From: Actinomycetota bacterium
GTDB taxonomy: Bacteria > Actinomycetota > Actinomycetes > S36-B12
Length of the DNA stretch: 64,000 bases
Reading direction: 5' to 3'
Assembly (NCBI GenBank): GCA_016870515.1
Contig: VGBL01000008.1
Span: forward strand, 1-64,000
Under the pieces are notes generated by a model that had not been told where the DNA came from, did not search any database, and was given only the letters and a program-made list of their open reading frames with translations. The translations under genes were made by a program, and so were the position numbers. Shown piece after piece: positions 9,677 through 20,404 of this stretch. Every line of letters begins with the position of its first letter. The stretch's first letter is position 1.

Positions 9677-11778
9677 GCTCCGTGCTCGTCGAACTCGCCC
9701 GTGCGTATGGCGTATCCGTCGACTACCGGGATCAGTCCGGCGCCCATGTCGAGGTCGACCCTGAGGTAGTGCGCGATGTCCTTGTCGCCCTCGGGGCCGA
9801 CACGTCCACCGATGCGGCGATCCAGCGCAGTCTCGCCGAACGCCGTCTTGCTCCGTGGCGGTGCACCCTGCCACCGACCCTGGTCGTCACCGGAGGCCGT
9901 TACGCCCAGGTGCCAGTTCACGTGCCGCACGGGAGCGCCGTGCGGGTGTGGATCGAGCTTGAGGACGGCGGGATAGTCGAGCCCGCCCAGAGCAACCGTT
10001 GGGTGGATCCCCAGGAAGTCGATGGTCGATTGGTGGGTGAAGCCACCTTCGTGCTGCCTGCCGATCTTCCGCTGGGATGGCACGCGCTCAAGGCCCTTTC
10101 GGATGACGGACTTGCCGAGTGCGTGCTGGTGGTCACGCCCGAGCGGCTGCAGCCAACGGCCCTCGCCGCGGGTGCGCGGCTTTGGGGCTTCATGACCCAG
10201 ATCTACTCGGTGCGCTCGAGACGCTCGTGGGGAATCGGCGACCTGATGGATCTGGCCGACCTGGCGTCGTGGAGTGGCCAGGTGCTCGGCGCCCATTTCA
10301 CTCTCGTCAATCCGCTGCACTCGGCAAATCTCCATTCGCCGATGGTGCCCTCGCCCTACCTACCGACCACTCGACGCTTCCCCAATCCCATCTACCTGCG
10401 TATCGAGGCGATACCCGAATACGCATACCTGTCGGCCAAGGACCGCAAGGCCGTGCGCCGATTGGGTAAGCCGCTGCGCCGCAGGTCGGCAGCCCTGCTC
10501 GATCGAGACGCCACATGGCGGGCAAAGTCGGACGCCCTCGACATCATCCGAAGCGTCGGCCTGACCCCAGGTCGCCAGGCGCAGTACGACGCCTTCGTGC
10601 TGCGAGAGGGCGATGGGCTTGTCGACTTTGCGACGTGGTGCGCCATGGCAGACCAGATGGGCATCTGCTGGCGGGATTGGCCCGAGCACCTGCGCGATCC
10701 ACGCTCACCCGAAGTCTTGCAGTGGCGACTCGATCACGCCGATGCTATCGAGCGGTCCCTTTGGATGCAGTGGCTCGTCGACGAGCAACTGGAGGCAACG
10801 CAACGTGCGAGCCTCGATGTCGGGATGAGTGCGGGCATCATTCACGACCTCGCCGTCGGTGTTACGTCAGACGGTGCCGATGCATGGCGACTTCAAGACA
10901 TCATGGCGTCAGGGGTGTCGGTAGGTGCACCGCCTGACATGTACAACCAACTCGGACAGGACTGGGCTCAGCCACCCTGGGACCCGACGGCACTGGCAAA
11001 CGTGGGCTATCGGCCGTACGCCGAGATGCTGCGCACCGTGCTTCGACATGCAGGTGGCATACGCATCGATCACGTGCTGGGGCTGTTTCGACAGTGGTGG
11101 ATTCCCTCCGGAAGGCCCGCCGGCCAGGGCACCTTCGTCTACCTGGACCACGAGGCGCTGGTTGGGATCTTGGCTCTGGAGGCGCATCGCGCCGGAGCGC
11201 TCGTCATCGGCGAAGACCTCGGCACCGTGGAGCCCTGGGTGCAAGAAGCACTCTTCCAGCGAGGCATTCTGGGCACCTCCATCCTGTGGTTCGAGCGCGG
11301 GGACGATGGGCAGATCCGGGCACCGGAGCAGTGGCGCAGCGACGTACTCGCCAGCGTCGCGGTCCACGATCTCCCACCTACCGCTGGCTATCTGCGCGGA
11401 GAGCACGTGCGGATTCGTGACGAGCTCGGCCTGCTGACCCAGCCCGTAGAGCGCGAGCGTGAGAACAACGAGCGAGAGACCCGCGAGTGGATTGATCTGG
11501 CTCGCGAGCGCGGTTGGCTCGAAGACGACGCGGATGAGGCCGCCACGATCGTTGCACTTCATCGCGTCGTCGGTGCCTCGCCAGCTCGACTGGTGGGCGT
11601 ATCGCTACCCGATCTAGTGGGAGATGTTCGGGCACAGAACCAGCCGGGTACCGACCAGGAATACCCCAACTGGCGAGTGCCGCTCTGCGACGGAGCGGGC
11701 CGAGCCGTCTTCCTCGATGACCTGCCGTCCAGGGCACTGGCCGCTCCCCTCCTGCGAGCCATCGGCCGCACGCCCTAG
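9673..11778 (+). CDS. malQ: 4-alpha-glucanotransferase (amylomaltase, GH77)
   Basis: A 701-aa GH77 enzyme that transfers alpha-1,4-glucan segments between maltodextrins, linking glycogen/maltose breakdown to glucose. Catalytic residues are visible: nucleophile Asp466 (RIDHVLGLFRQWW), acid/base Glu514 (IGEDLGTVEP) and transition-state stabiliser Asp566 (AVHDLPPTAGY). Residues 1 to about 150 form the extra N-terminal beta domain seen in actinobacterial MalQ. The substrate loop SRRSWGIGDLMDL is near 175. The GTG at 9673 overlaps the amidase TGA (GTGA), preferable to an in-frame start 27 bp upstream inside the amidase gene. No other maltose genes are nearby. Confidence 0.93.
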   Translation: MSSVLVELARAYGVSVDYRDQSGAHVEVDPEVVRDVLVALGADTSTDAAIQRSLAERRLAPWRCTLPPTLVVTGGRYAQVPVHVPHGSAVRVWIELEDGGIVEPAQSNRWVDPQEVDGRLVGEATFVLPADLPLGWHALKALSDDGLAECVLVVTPERLQPTALAAGARLWGFMTQIYSVRSRRSWGIGDLMDLADLASWSGQVLGAHFTLVNPLHSANLHSPMVPSPYLPTTRRFPNPIYLRIEAIPEYAYLSAKDRKAVRRLGKPLRRRSAALLDRDATWRAKSDALDIIRSVGLTPGRQAQYDAFVLREGDGLVDFATWCAMADQMGICWRDWPEHLRDPRSPEVLQWRLDHADAIERSLWMQWLVDEQLEATQRASLDVGMSAGIIHDLAVGVTSDGADAWRLQDIMASGVSVGAPPDMYNQLGQDWAQPPWDPTALANVGYRPYAEMLRTVLRHAGGIRIDHVLGLFRQWWIPSGRPAGQGTFVYLDHEALVGILALEAHRAGALVIGEDLGTVEPWVQEALFQRGILGTSILWFERGDDGQIRAPEQWRSDVLASVAVHDLPPTAGYLRGEHVRIRDELGLLTQPVERERENNERETREWIDLARERGWLEDDADEAATIVALHRVVGASPARLVGVSLPDLVGDVRAQNQPGTDQEYPNWRVPLCDGAGRAVFLDDLPSRALAAPLLRAIGRTP

Positions 11779-11787
11779 GCTTGCGAT

Positions 11788-12084
11788 ATGTCTTTCCTCG
11801 CCGTCGATCCGATGTGGCAGGCGCCGCCGACCTACACCCCCCTCGAGGCGATCGGCCTCTTCGTCGGGATTCCCCTGGTGATCGTCCTCGTGATCTGCCT
11901 CTCCGCCTACGCGCCCGGATGGATCCGTGGCCGCGACGGCGAGCAGTCAGGTGGCTCCGGCGGCGGCCCGGTGTGGGCGACGAGCCCGGCCGGCTCCATG
12001 TCGGCACCGTCCGGTCCCGGAATGATCACGCCGTCGGGCCCGACGGATCACACCGAGCGCGGAGGCGCAAGTGGCCGGTGGTGA
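11788..12084 (+). CDS. Small single-pass membrane protein
   Basis: A 98-aa protein with one hydrophobic helix (about 22-43, IGLFVGIPLVIVLVICLSAY) followed by a Gly/Ser/Pro-rich, probably disordered tail. The start ATG lies 6 nt after TAGGCT (11776-11781), a leaderless arrangement. Its 3' end overlaps the DUF5130-like gene by 14 nt, so the pair is cotranscribed. Similar small membrane proteins accompany DUF5130 genes near pepN in other actinobacteria. The function is unknown. Confidence 0.72.
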   Translation: MSFLAVDPMWQAPPTYTPLEAIGLFVGIPLVIVLVICLSAYAPGWIRGRDGEQSGGSGGGPVWATSPAGSMSAPSGPGMITPSGPTDHTERGGASGRW

Positions 12085-12454
12085 CCTGACCCCCGCACAG
12101 CTCGCCGAGCTTCACCGCCTGCTGCTGCATGCCCAGGAGCAGTCGGGGCTGACCTTCAGCGTCTACCTGGGCGCGTGGAGCGGCGGCCGCGAGGGCGCTG
12201 AGGAACTCCTGGCGCGACTGCCCGACCCCGACCGCAGCGTGCTCGTCGCGGTCGACCCCGAGGGGCGCTCGCTCGAGATCGTCACCGGGCGCCTGGCGCG
12301 CATCCCCCTCGACGACCACGCGTGCGGCCTCGCGGTCCTGTCGATGACCAGCTCGTTCGTCGCCGACGACCTCATGGGCGGCCTGCGCGACGGACTCGGC
12401 GTACTCGCCGATCATGGGCGACGCATGCGCGTCTTCCACGTAGATCAGGTCTAG
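12071..12454 (+). CDS. DUF5130-like conserved actinobacterial protein
   Basis: A 127-aa protein with no signal or membrane segment, resembling the DUF5130 family related to the TPM (phosphatase-like) fold; the pattern is an N-terminal helix, then VYLGAW, then VDPEGRSLEIVTG. Start GTG 12071 lies inside the end of the small membrane-protein gene. The gene converges on pepN, and the two stop codons overlap in one CTAG at 12451-12454. The position beside pepN is conserved in actinobacteria. No catalytic role is assigned. Confidence 0.7.
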   Translation: MAGGDLTPAQLAELHRLLLHAQEQSGLTFSVYLGAWSGGREGAEELLARLPDPDRSVLVAVDPEGRSLEIVTGRLARIPLDDHACGLAVLSMTSSFVADDLMGGLRDGLGVLADHGRRMRVFHVDQV

Positions 12455-15009
12455 GCCGAGTCGGCCGCCCGCGCTCGAAGAGAGCGCTGCACTCCGTCAC
12501 GGCCCTCCACGACCAGGCGCCGAAGTGCCGCATTGAGATCGTCGCGCCGGAGGAACTCGTCGGTCTGCCGCAGCGTCTCGGCATCTATGATGAGAGACGG
12601 ATACATGCCCATGGCGAGCGCCTGGCCCATCTCCATCGTCTGCGCAGCCCAGCTGCCGACGATCTGCTCGAAGTAGCGCTCGCGGAAGGGGGTGAGGATG
12701 TCGACCTGGTCGGGCTGGACGAATCCCATGATGGTCGCCTCGAGCACGGCATTGGGCAGGTCGGTGCTCTCCATGGCCTCCGCCCAGGCGAGTTGCTTCG
12801 CCTCGGGTGAGGGTCGCGCCGCACGTGCCAGCGCTGCCTGGCGGCGACCGGTAGCCGTGTCGTCGCGTACCACCTCGCCCTGGATCATGTCGAGCTCAGC
12901 GCGGCCGGTGGCGGCGAGTCGCTGCAGCAGGAACCAGCGAAGGTCGGCGTCGACCGCCAGGCCGGGCAGCACGGTCGAGCCGTTGAGCAATCCGGCCACG
13001 GTGTCGAGGTGAGGAGGGGATGTTGCACACGAGGTGAACGCGCGAACGAAGGCGAGTTGCCGGTCCGAGCCCGCGTCGGCAGCCCGCATGAGTTGATCGA
13101 GAGTGTCGGCGAGCCTTTGCAGGTAGGCGGGCCGATTGTCGGGGTCGGCGAAGAGATCGATGGCGGACTTCACCTGCCTGAGCGTCTGCTGCACGACGCT
13201 GATGTCGGTCTCATGGGGGAGCCCTGAGATGACGAGGTCGACGTATTCCCCGGTCGGGACCTCGGCGTCTCGCACCATGTCCCAGGCGGCGCCCCAGACC
13301 AGCGAGCGTGGCATCGACGACGGGAAGCCCCCGAGGTGGGAGACGGCCGTGCGCCACGAGCGATCGTCGAGCCGCACCTTGGTGAAGGTCAGGTCGTCAT
13401 CGTTGAGCAGCAGGAGGTCCGGCTGCTTCGCGCCGGTCAACCGGGGCACCTCGGTGCGAGCGTCCACGATGTCGAGCTCGATGCGGTCGCGGCGTACGAG
13501 CCCGTCGGGCGTGAGGTCGTACAGGCCGAGGGCCATCCGGTGTGAGCGCAGGGTAGGAGCGACCCCCTCGGGCAGGCGTGGCGGCTCCTGGAGGATCGCG
13601 ACGCTGGCATAGGTGCCGTCGTCGTTGACGGTGATGTCGGGGCGCATGAGGTTCACTCCGGAGGTCTGCAGCCACTCAGCCGTCCAGTCGGACAGATCCC
13701 GGCCCGAGGCGGCCTCGAGTTCGCTCAGCAGGTCATTGAGTTCGGTGTTTCCCCAGGCGTGCTTGGTGAAGTAGGCGTTGATGCCGCGATTGAAGTTCTC
13801 CTCGCCCACCCAGGCCACGAGTTGTCGCAGTGCGGACGCGCCCTTGGCGTAGGTGATGCCATCGAAGTTGACCCGCACGGCATCGAGATCGACCATGTCG
13901 GCCGCGATGGGGTGCGTGGAGGGCAGCTGATCCTGCCGGTAGGCCCAGGCCTTGCGCAGGTTGCCGAAGGTCGTCCACGCGTCGTGGTAGCGAGTGGCGT
14001 TGACGTTGGCATGATGCGCCGCCCACTCGGCAAACGACTCGTTGAGCCACAGGTCATCCCACCACTTCATCGTGACGAGATCCCCGAACCACATGTGTGC
14101 CATCTCATGCAGGATCGTGTTGGCACGCTGTTCGTAGGCGGTATCTGTCACGCGCGACCGGAAGACCATGTCTTCGAGAAACGTCACGCACGCGGCGTTC
14201 TCCATGGCCCCGGCGTTGAACTCGGGCACGAAGAGCTGGTCGTACTTGCCGAAGGGATAGGGAATGCCGAATTCATCCTCGAAGAAGGCAAAGCCCTGCT
14301 TCGTCAGCAGGAAGATGTCGTCGGGGTCCAGGAATTCGCCGAGGGATGCACGACAGAAGATGCCGAGCGGGTAGGTGCCGAACTTCCCCGTGTAGGAGTC
14401 GCGGACCACGAGATAGGGACCGGCCACGAGGGCCGTGATGTAGGTGGAGATGGGCTTGGTCGGCGGGAAGTCCCAGCGCGCCGTGCCGTCGCCGAGCGAG
14501 ACGGGGTCGGGCGTAGGCGCATTGCTGACGACCTGCCAGTGATCGGGTGCCGTCACGTGGAGGGTGAATGGTGCCTTGAGGTCGGGCTGCTCGAAGCACG
14601 CATACATCCGGCGGGCGTCGGCTGACTCGAACTGCGTGTAGAGGTAGACCTCGTCGTCGACCGGATCCACGAAGCGGTGGAGTCCTTCGCCGGTGCGCAT
14701 GTAGGCGCAGCGCGCGTGGACGATGAGGACGTTGGCCACATCGAGGTTGTCGAGTTGGATGCGTGCCCCGTTGAAGACCTCCTTAGGATCCAGCACGCGG
14801 CCGTTGAGGTTGACCGAGGTCACCTCCGGCGCGACCAGGTCGATCCAGGTGCTGCCACCGGGGGCGCGGCAGCTGAAGGCAACCGTGGTGATGCACCCGA
14901 AGGTGTCGGGGCCGGTGGTCAGGTCGAGGGCAACGTCGTAGCCGCCGACGGTCACCACCTGCGAGCGCTGGGCGGCTTCGGCGCGGGTCATGTTGAGGTC
15001 TGCGGGCAC
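12451..15009 (-). CDS. pepN: Aminopeptidase N (M1 family)
   Basis: An 852-aa zinc metallopeptidase removing N-terminal residues from peptides in the cytosol. Motifs visible: GAMENAACVTF (substrate N-terminus recognition), HEMAHMWFGDLVT with the downstream Glu in LNESFAEW (zinc ligands and catalytic Glu), and the C-terminal ERAP1-like helical domain. GTG 15009 (VPADLNMTRAEA) is chosen because it lies 6 nt after CAGGAT (15016-15021) and matches the family N-terminus; the frame is open 66 bp further. It is divergent from the DsbA-like gene across 50 bp, the same pairing as Rv2467/Rv2466c in M. tuberculosis. Confidence 0.96.
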   Translation of the reverse strand: MPADLNMTRAEAAQRSQVVTVGGYDVALDLTTGPDTFGCITTVAFSCRAPGGSTWIDLVAPEVTSVNLNGRVLDPKEVFNGARIQLDNLDVANVLIVHARCAYMRTGEGLHRFVDPVDDEVYLYTQFESADARRMYACFEQPDLKAPFTLHVTAPDHWQVVSNAPTPDPVSLGDGTARWDFPPTKPISTYITALVAGPYLVVRDSYTGKFGTYPLGIFCRASLGEFLDPDDIFLLTKQGFAFFEDEFGIPYPFGKYDQLFVPEFNAGAMENAACVTFLEDMVFRSRVTDTAYEQRANTILHEMAHMWFGDLVTMKWWDDLWLNESFAEWAAHHANVNATRYHDAWTTFGNLRKAWAYRQDQLPSTHPIAADMVDLDAVRVNFDGITYAKGASALRQLVAWVGEENFNRGINAYFTKHAWGNTELNDLLSELEAASGRDLSDWTAEWLQTSGVNLMRPDITVNDDGTYASVAILQEPPRLPEGVAPTLRSHRMALGLYDLTPDGLVRRDRIELDIVDARTEVPRLTGAKQPDLLLLNDDDLTFTKVRLDDRSWRTAVSHLGGFPSSMPRSLVWGAAWDMVRDAEVPTGEYVDLVISGLPHETDISVVQQTLRQVKSAIDLFADPDNRPAYLQRLADTLDQLMRAADAGSDRQLAFVRAFTSCATSPPHLDTVAGLLNGSTVLPGLAVDADLRWFLLQRLAATGRAELDMIQGEVVRDDTATGRRQAALARAARPSPEAKQLAWAEAMESTDLPNAVLEATIMGFVQPDQVDILTPFRERYFEQIVGSWAAQTMEMGQALAMGMYPSLIIDAETLRQTDEFLRRDDLNAALRRLVVEGRDGVQRSLRARAADSA

Positions 15010-15015
15010 GGCGTT

Positions 15016-15053
15016 ATCCTGGCATGGCCTCTTACGGATCCCCTGGGTACGGT
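15016..15053. promoter_or_regulatory. Divergent leaderless promoters for pepN and the DsbA-like gene
   Basis: CAGGAT on the minus strand (15016-15021) precedes the pepN GTG by 6 nt. TACGGT on the plus strand (15048-15053) precedes the DsbA-like ATG by 6 nt. The intergenic space is only 50 bp, so the two promoters share upstream DNA. Confidence 0.55.
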
Positions 15054-15059
15054 CGATCC

Positions 15060-15680
15060 ATGAGCGAACGCACACCCGTGGATTTCTGGTTCGATCCGAT
15101 CTGCCCCTGGGCCTGGATCACCTCTCGCTGGATGCTGGAGGTGGAGAAGGTGCGCCCGGTGCAGGTGCGCTGGCACGTGATGAGCCTGGCGGTGCTCAAC
15201 GAGGGACGCGAAGTGCCTGCCGAATACGCCGATCTGATGCTCACCGCGTGGGGTCCGGTGCGCACGATCATTGCCGCTCAGCGCGACTACGGCGATGACA
15301 TGGTGGGCCACCTCTACACCGATATCGGCACGCGCATCCATGTGCAGGGGGAGGACTACGTCGCGGCCGTGCAGCACGCCCTTCGCGGCCTAGCGCTTCC
15401 CGACGCACTACTTGATGCCGCGACCTCCGAGGAGTTCGACGCCAAATTGCGTGCGAGTCATGCGGAGGGCATCGGCCTCGTCGGTGAGGACGTCGGTACG
15501 CCGGTCATTGCCGTGCCGGGATCCGATGGTGAGCGCGTGGCGTTCTTCGGCCCGGTGATCACGCCCGCTCCCAAGGGGGAGGCAGCGGGCCGGCTGTGGG
15601 ACGGCGTAATCCTCGTGGCCAGCACGCCGGGCTTCTTCGAGCTCAAGCGCACCCGCACCGCCGACCCGGACTTCGTCTAG
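15060..15680 (+). CDS. DsbA-like thioredoxin-fold protein (mycothiol-dependent nitroreductase family)
   Basis: A 206-aa cytosolic protein of the DsbA/FrnE-like thioredoxin superfamily. The active-site motif near residue 15 reads DPICPWAW, i.e. CPWA and not CPWC, so only one cysteine is present. The related M. tuberculosis protein Rv2466c is a mycothiol-dependent reductase encoded beside pepN, and the shared position supports orthology. The start ATG 15060 (MSERTPVDFWFDP) is 6 nt after TACGGT; an upstream in-frame ATG at 15024 lacks support. The gene ends at a strong bidirectional terminator facing katG. Confidence 0.85.
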   Translation: MSERTPVDFWFDPICPWAWITSRWMLEVEKVRPVQVRWHVMSLAVLNEGREVPAEYADLMLTAWGPVRTIIAAQRDYGDDMVGHLYTDIGTRIHVQGEDYVAAVQHALRGLALPDALLDAATSEEFDAKLRASHAEGIGLVGEDVGTPVIAVPGSDGERVAFFGPVITPAPKGEAAGRLWDGVILVASTPGFFELKRTRTADPDFV

Positions 15681-15694
15681 CCCCTGAGAAAAAG

Positions 15695-15740
15695 CACGAA
15701 AAGGGGGCGAGGCGGTCATCCGCCCCGCCCCCTTTTCGTG
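15695..15740. terminator. Bidirectional intrinsic terminator between the DsbA-like gene and katG
   Basis: Inverted repeat of 21-nt arms (15695-15715 and 15720-15740; 20 of 21 positions pair) around the 4-nt loop TCAT. The arms are A4-G5 at one end and C5-T4 at the other, giving a GC-rich stem followed by a T-run on both strands. It sits exactly between the converging stop codons and should end both transcripts. Confidence 0.9.
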
Positions 15741-15745
15741 TCTGA

Positions 15746-17938
<2,193 letters not shown>

Positions 17939-17963
17939 TTATTGCGGCGTGTGGTTTAGATCG

Positions 17964-18407
17964 CTAGCTCTTCAGTGGCGCCGGTGTAGCGGTGGTGCGT
18001 GTAGCGCAGGTTGTGCAGTGCCCCCAGTAGGTGACCTCGGCCTCGTCAATAGCGAAGCCCTTGTCGTCGGCAGCCGTGAGGCACGGGGCGTAGCCCACGG
18101 CACAATCCACGTCAATGACGTCGCCGCAGTCGCGGCAGACCAAGTGGTGATGGTTGTCTCCCACGCGCGTCTCGAATCGGGCGGGGGAGCCGGCGGGCTG
18201 GAAGCGCCGCACGATGCCGGCCTCCACGAGGGTGTTGAGTGCGTCGTAGACCGACTGGCGTGAGATAGCCCCGATAGCCAGTCGCGCGGCATCCGCGAGG
18301 GCATCGGCCGTCGCGTGAGGCTCGAGTTGGGCCGCCCGCAGGACCGCCAGGCGCTGGGCGGTCACCTGGACGCCGTGGGCCCGGAGGAGGTCGGAAGGAG
18401 CGTGCAC
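17964..18407 (-). CDS. furA: Fur-family peroxide/iron regulator FurA
   Basis: A 147-aa Fur-family repressor: a winged-helix DNA-binding domain (about 1-85) and a metal-binding dimerisation domain with [18 protein letters not shown] and a C-terminal CTTC pair that can form a structural zinc site. In actinobacteria FurA represses its own operon and katG and is released by peroxide. The start GTG 18407 is 6 nt after TAGGTT (18414-18419), so furA is probably leaderless. The AT-rich operator expected for FurA is not obvious to the eye. katG follows after 40 nt. Confidence 0.93.
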   Translation of the reverse strand: MHAPSDLLRAHGVQVTAQRLAVLRAAQLEPHATADALADAARLAIGAISRQSVYDALNTLVEAGIVRRFQPAGSPARFETRVGDNHHHLVCRDCGDVIDVDCAVGYAPCLTAADDKGFAIDEAEVTYWGHCTTCATRTTATPAPLKS

Positions 18408-18413
18408 GGCTCG

Positions 18414-18419
18414 AACCTA
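18414..18419 (-). promoter_or_regulatory. -10 box of the furA-katG operon
   Basis: TAGGTT on the minus strand lies 6 nt before the furA GTG. In furA-katG operons of relatives the FurA operator overlaps this region. Confidence 0.5.
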
Positions 18420-18455
18420 GTGGGGGATCTGGACCCCGTCAAAAGCTGGCCTCGG

Positions 18456-18764
18456 TCAGGAACCGTCCCTGCGGAAGGCATGCTCCCTGGTCACGGTGGC
18501 CACCCTCAGGTCGTAGGAGTCGTACCACCGCTCCCGGCCGAGCCGCTGGGCCAGGAGGTGCTCGGCCACCTGCCGCCAGGCAAGCGAGGCGGCCTCGTCG
18601 ACCCAGTAGGAGATGGTGATGCCCCGGTCGCCATCCGACACGGAATCCACTCCGATGAACCCCGGCTGTTGGCGCGCCAGCTCGTCCATCCGCCCGGCCA
18701 TCTCCGCATAGCCATCGAGGTCAGCGGACCGCTGGGTCGTGAAGATGACGGCGATATAGGTCAT
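18456..18764 (-). CDS. Antibiotic-biosynthesis-monooxygenase-like (ABM/DUF4188-type dimeric barrel) protein
   Basis: A 102-aa dimeric alpha/beta-barrel protein resembling YqjZ/ABM-domain proteins. Typical features are the N-terminal MTYIAVIFTTQR strand, the MDELARQQPGFIGVDS helix and turn, and the ISYWVDEAASLAWRQVAEH segment. The ATG overlaps the stop of the DUF429 gene as ATGA, so the two form a coupled operon. Proteins of this fold include heme-degrading and quinol monooxygenases, but the substrate here is not determined. Signal peptide and membrane segments are absent. Confidence 0.8.
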   Translation of the reverse strand: MTYIAVIFTTQRSADLDGYAEMAGRMDELARQQPGFIGVDSVSDGDRGITISYWVDEAASLAWRQVAEHLLAQRLGRERWYDSYDLRVATVTREHAFRRDGS

Positions 18765-19423
18765 GCGCAGATCCTCATCGGCCGGCCGACAGCGTCGCGT
18801 GGCACCTCTCCGTGCGGAAGCGCAAGGGCATCGCCGCTCGCGATGCGCGCGGCCGACCACGCGCACGCGATGGCGTCCAGTCCATCGTCGCCATACGTCG
18901 GATCGGCCAGGTCCGGTAGCCATCGACGAAGGAGATCGAGCCGCGCCTCGCGCCCCGCGGGTGTCTTCTTCCGCTCGTCGATGGGCTGGCCATTCATCAG
19001 GGCGAAGGCAATCTCGGGGTGGCATTCGACGATGCGGGGGTCGTCCGCGAGCGTATCGACCTCCGCGATCGCGCGCAGGAGGTTCCACGTCTGCCTCGAC
19101 AGTGACCGGCCGGACGCCGACAGGGCTGCCTCGCAGGCGGCCGCGTAGTCGTCCGGGTGGGCCAGGGCTGTGCGGGGCGGCGCGGGGAAGACGCGGGAGC
19201 CGTGTGGCCGCAGGAGTTTGCGCGCCGCCACATCGCAGGCGCGCGGGGCGTGGTCGGGCAGGCCGATGGGCATGTCGATCGCGATGACGGCCAGGTCGTC
19301 GGTCAGGGCCGGCGCTAGCGGGGCGACGAACTCCACCGACTCCAGTCGCGGCACAGTCGTGGTGTTGACGACGGCGATCACCCAACCGCCACGGCGACCA
19401 TCCACTCCTGCCACTGCGGCCAT
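18761..19423 (-). CDS. DUF429 family protein (predicted RNase H-like nuclease)
   Basis: A 220-aa DUF429 protein. The family is predicted to share the RNase H fold. Conserved acidic points are seen in AGVDG (about 5-9), AIDMPIGL (about 48-55), ECHPE (near 138) and DGLDAIACAWSA (near 185). The start ATG 19423 is 6 nt after CAGGCT (19430-19435), supporting a leaderless start; an upstream in-frame start at 19441 is less likely. It is divergent from nei2 across only 26 bp and coupled to the ABM-like gene. A nucleic-acid function beside a DNA-repair glycosylase is suggestive only. Confidence 0.82.
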   Translation of the reverse strand: MAAVAGVDGRRGGWVIAVVNTTTVPRLESVEFVAPLAPALTDDLAVIAIDMPIGLPDHAPRACDVAARKLLRPHGSRVFPAPPRTALAHPDDYAAACEAALSASGRSLSRQTWNLLRAIAEVDTLADDPRIVECHPEIAFALMNGQPIDERKKTPAGREARLDLLRRWLPDLADPTYGDDGLDAIACAWSAARIASGDALALPHGEVPRDAVGRPMRICA

Positions 19424-19429
19424 GCGCGA

Positions 19430-19442
19430 AGCCTGGCACACT
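19430..19442. promoter_or_regulatory. Back-to-back -10 boxes for the DUF429 gene and nei2
   Basis: CAGGCT (minus strand, 19430-19435) is 6 nt from the DUF429 start. CACACT (plus, 19437-19442) is 7 nt from the nei2 start. The -10 boxes are one base apart, so each -35 region lies across the other box and inside the other gene, and the promoters should compete. Confidence 0.45.
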
Positions 19443-19449
19443 CCCGCGC

Positions 19450-20259
19450 ATGCCCGAAGGCCACGTCGTCCATCGCCAGGCCCGGCGCATCAACCGCGCA
19501 TTCAAGGGCCAGGCGCTCGACGTCCAGAGTCCGCAGGGCCGCTTCGACTCCGGCGCCGCGCTCCTCGACGGCACGACACTGCGAGGCGCTGACGCCCTCG
19601 GCAAGCACCTGCTCGTCGACTTCGACGATGAGCGCACGCTCCACGTGCACCTCGGGCTCTACGGCAAATGGACCTTCGGCACGGGTGACGCGCCCGAGCC
19701 ACGCGGTCAGGTGCGGCTGCGCATCCAGGGCGGCGACGCGTACGCCGACCTGCGCGGTCCCACGGCCTGCGAGGTCCTGGACCCCGACCAGGTCCGCGCC
19801 CTGACCGATCGCATCGGCCCCGATCCGATCCGCAAGGACGCCGACCCCGAGCGCGCCTGGACCCGCGTGTCCCGCAGTCGCGCTCCCATCGGTGGCCTGC
19901 TCATGGACCAGTCGGCATTCGCTGGTGTGGGCAATATCTATCGGGCCGAGGTGCTCTACCGAGCGGGGATCGACCCCTACCGCCCAGGACAAGAGGTGAG
20001 CCGCGCCGAGTTCGACGGCATGTGGGGTGACCTGGTCGTCTTGATGGGTGACGGCGTACGTCGGGGCCGAATCGACACGGTCCGGCCGGAGGACTCGCCG
20101 CGCGCGACAGGTCGTACTGCCAGGCGTGACCGCCACGGGGGAGAGGTCTACGTCTACCGACGCGAGGGGCGGCCGTGCCTGGTCTGCGGCGACGAGGTGG
20201 CCTGGGCCGACATGGCTGGCCGCAACCTCTACTGGTGCCCCACCTGCCAGCCGTCGTAG
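19450..20259 (+). CDS. Fpg/Nei-family DNA glycosylase (Nei2-like)
   Basis: A 269-aa bifunctional base-excision-repair glycosylase/AP lyase. The mature N-terminus is Pro2-Glu3 (PEGH, as in Nei-type enzymes). The beta-strand lysine is Lys52 in ALGKHLL, and the helix-two-turn-helix is near QSAFAGVGNIYRAE. The C-terminal zinc finger is four-cysteine (CLVCGDE and YWCPTCQ). It most resembles the actinobacterial Nei2 branch (Rv2464c), which is also encoded near tig and pepN. The substrate is likely oxidised pyrimidines (family inference). A 145-bp stretch after the stop holds nothing recognisable. Confidence 0.9.
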   Translation: MPEGHVVHRQARRINRAFKGQALDVQSPQGRFDSGAALLDGTTLRGADALGKHLLVDFDDERTLHVHLGLYGKWTFGTGDAPEPRGQVRLRIQGGDAYADLRGPTACEVLDPDQVRALTDRIGPDPIRKDADPERAWTRVSRSRAPIGGLLMDQSAFAGVGNIYRAEVLYRAGIDPYRPGQEVSRAEFDGMWGDLVVLMGDGVRRGRIDTVRPEDSPRATGRTARRDRHGGEVYVYRREGRPCLVCGDEVAWADMAGRNLYWCPTCQPS

Positions 20260-20404
20260 GGGTCGCTCCATCGCGCCGAGAGTGCACCTTCGCGCGCGAA
20301 ATCGGGCCCATTCATGCGCGTAAGCGCACATTCGACCAGGGGGCCGCGGTCTGGGCGGCCGGTGGTGGGGGCGCGGTGTAGTCGGCCCGTGATGGCGACG
20401 CAGA

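Noticed and set aside
13759..14625. Plus-strand frame of 288 codons opposite pepN
   Set aside because: Antisense to the PepN zinc-binding region; the composition is that of a mirror frame.
20260..20404. Gap after nei2 examined for small genes or hairpins
   Set aside because: No start signal, clear hairpin or coding bias was seen.
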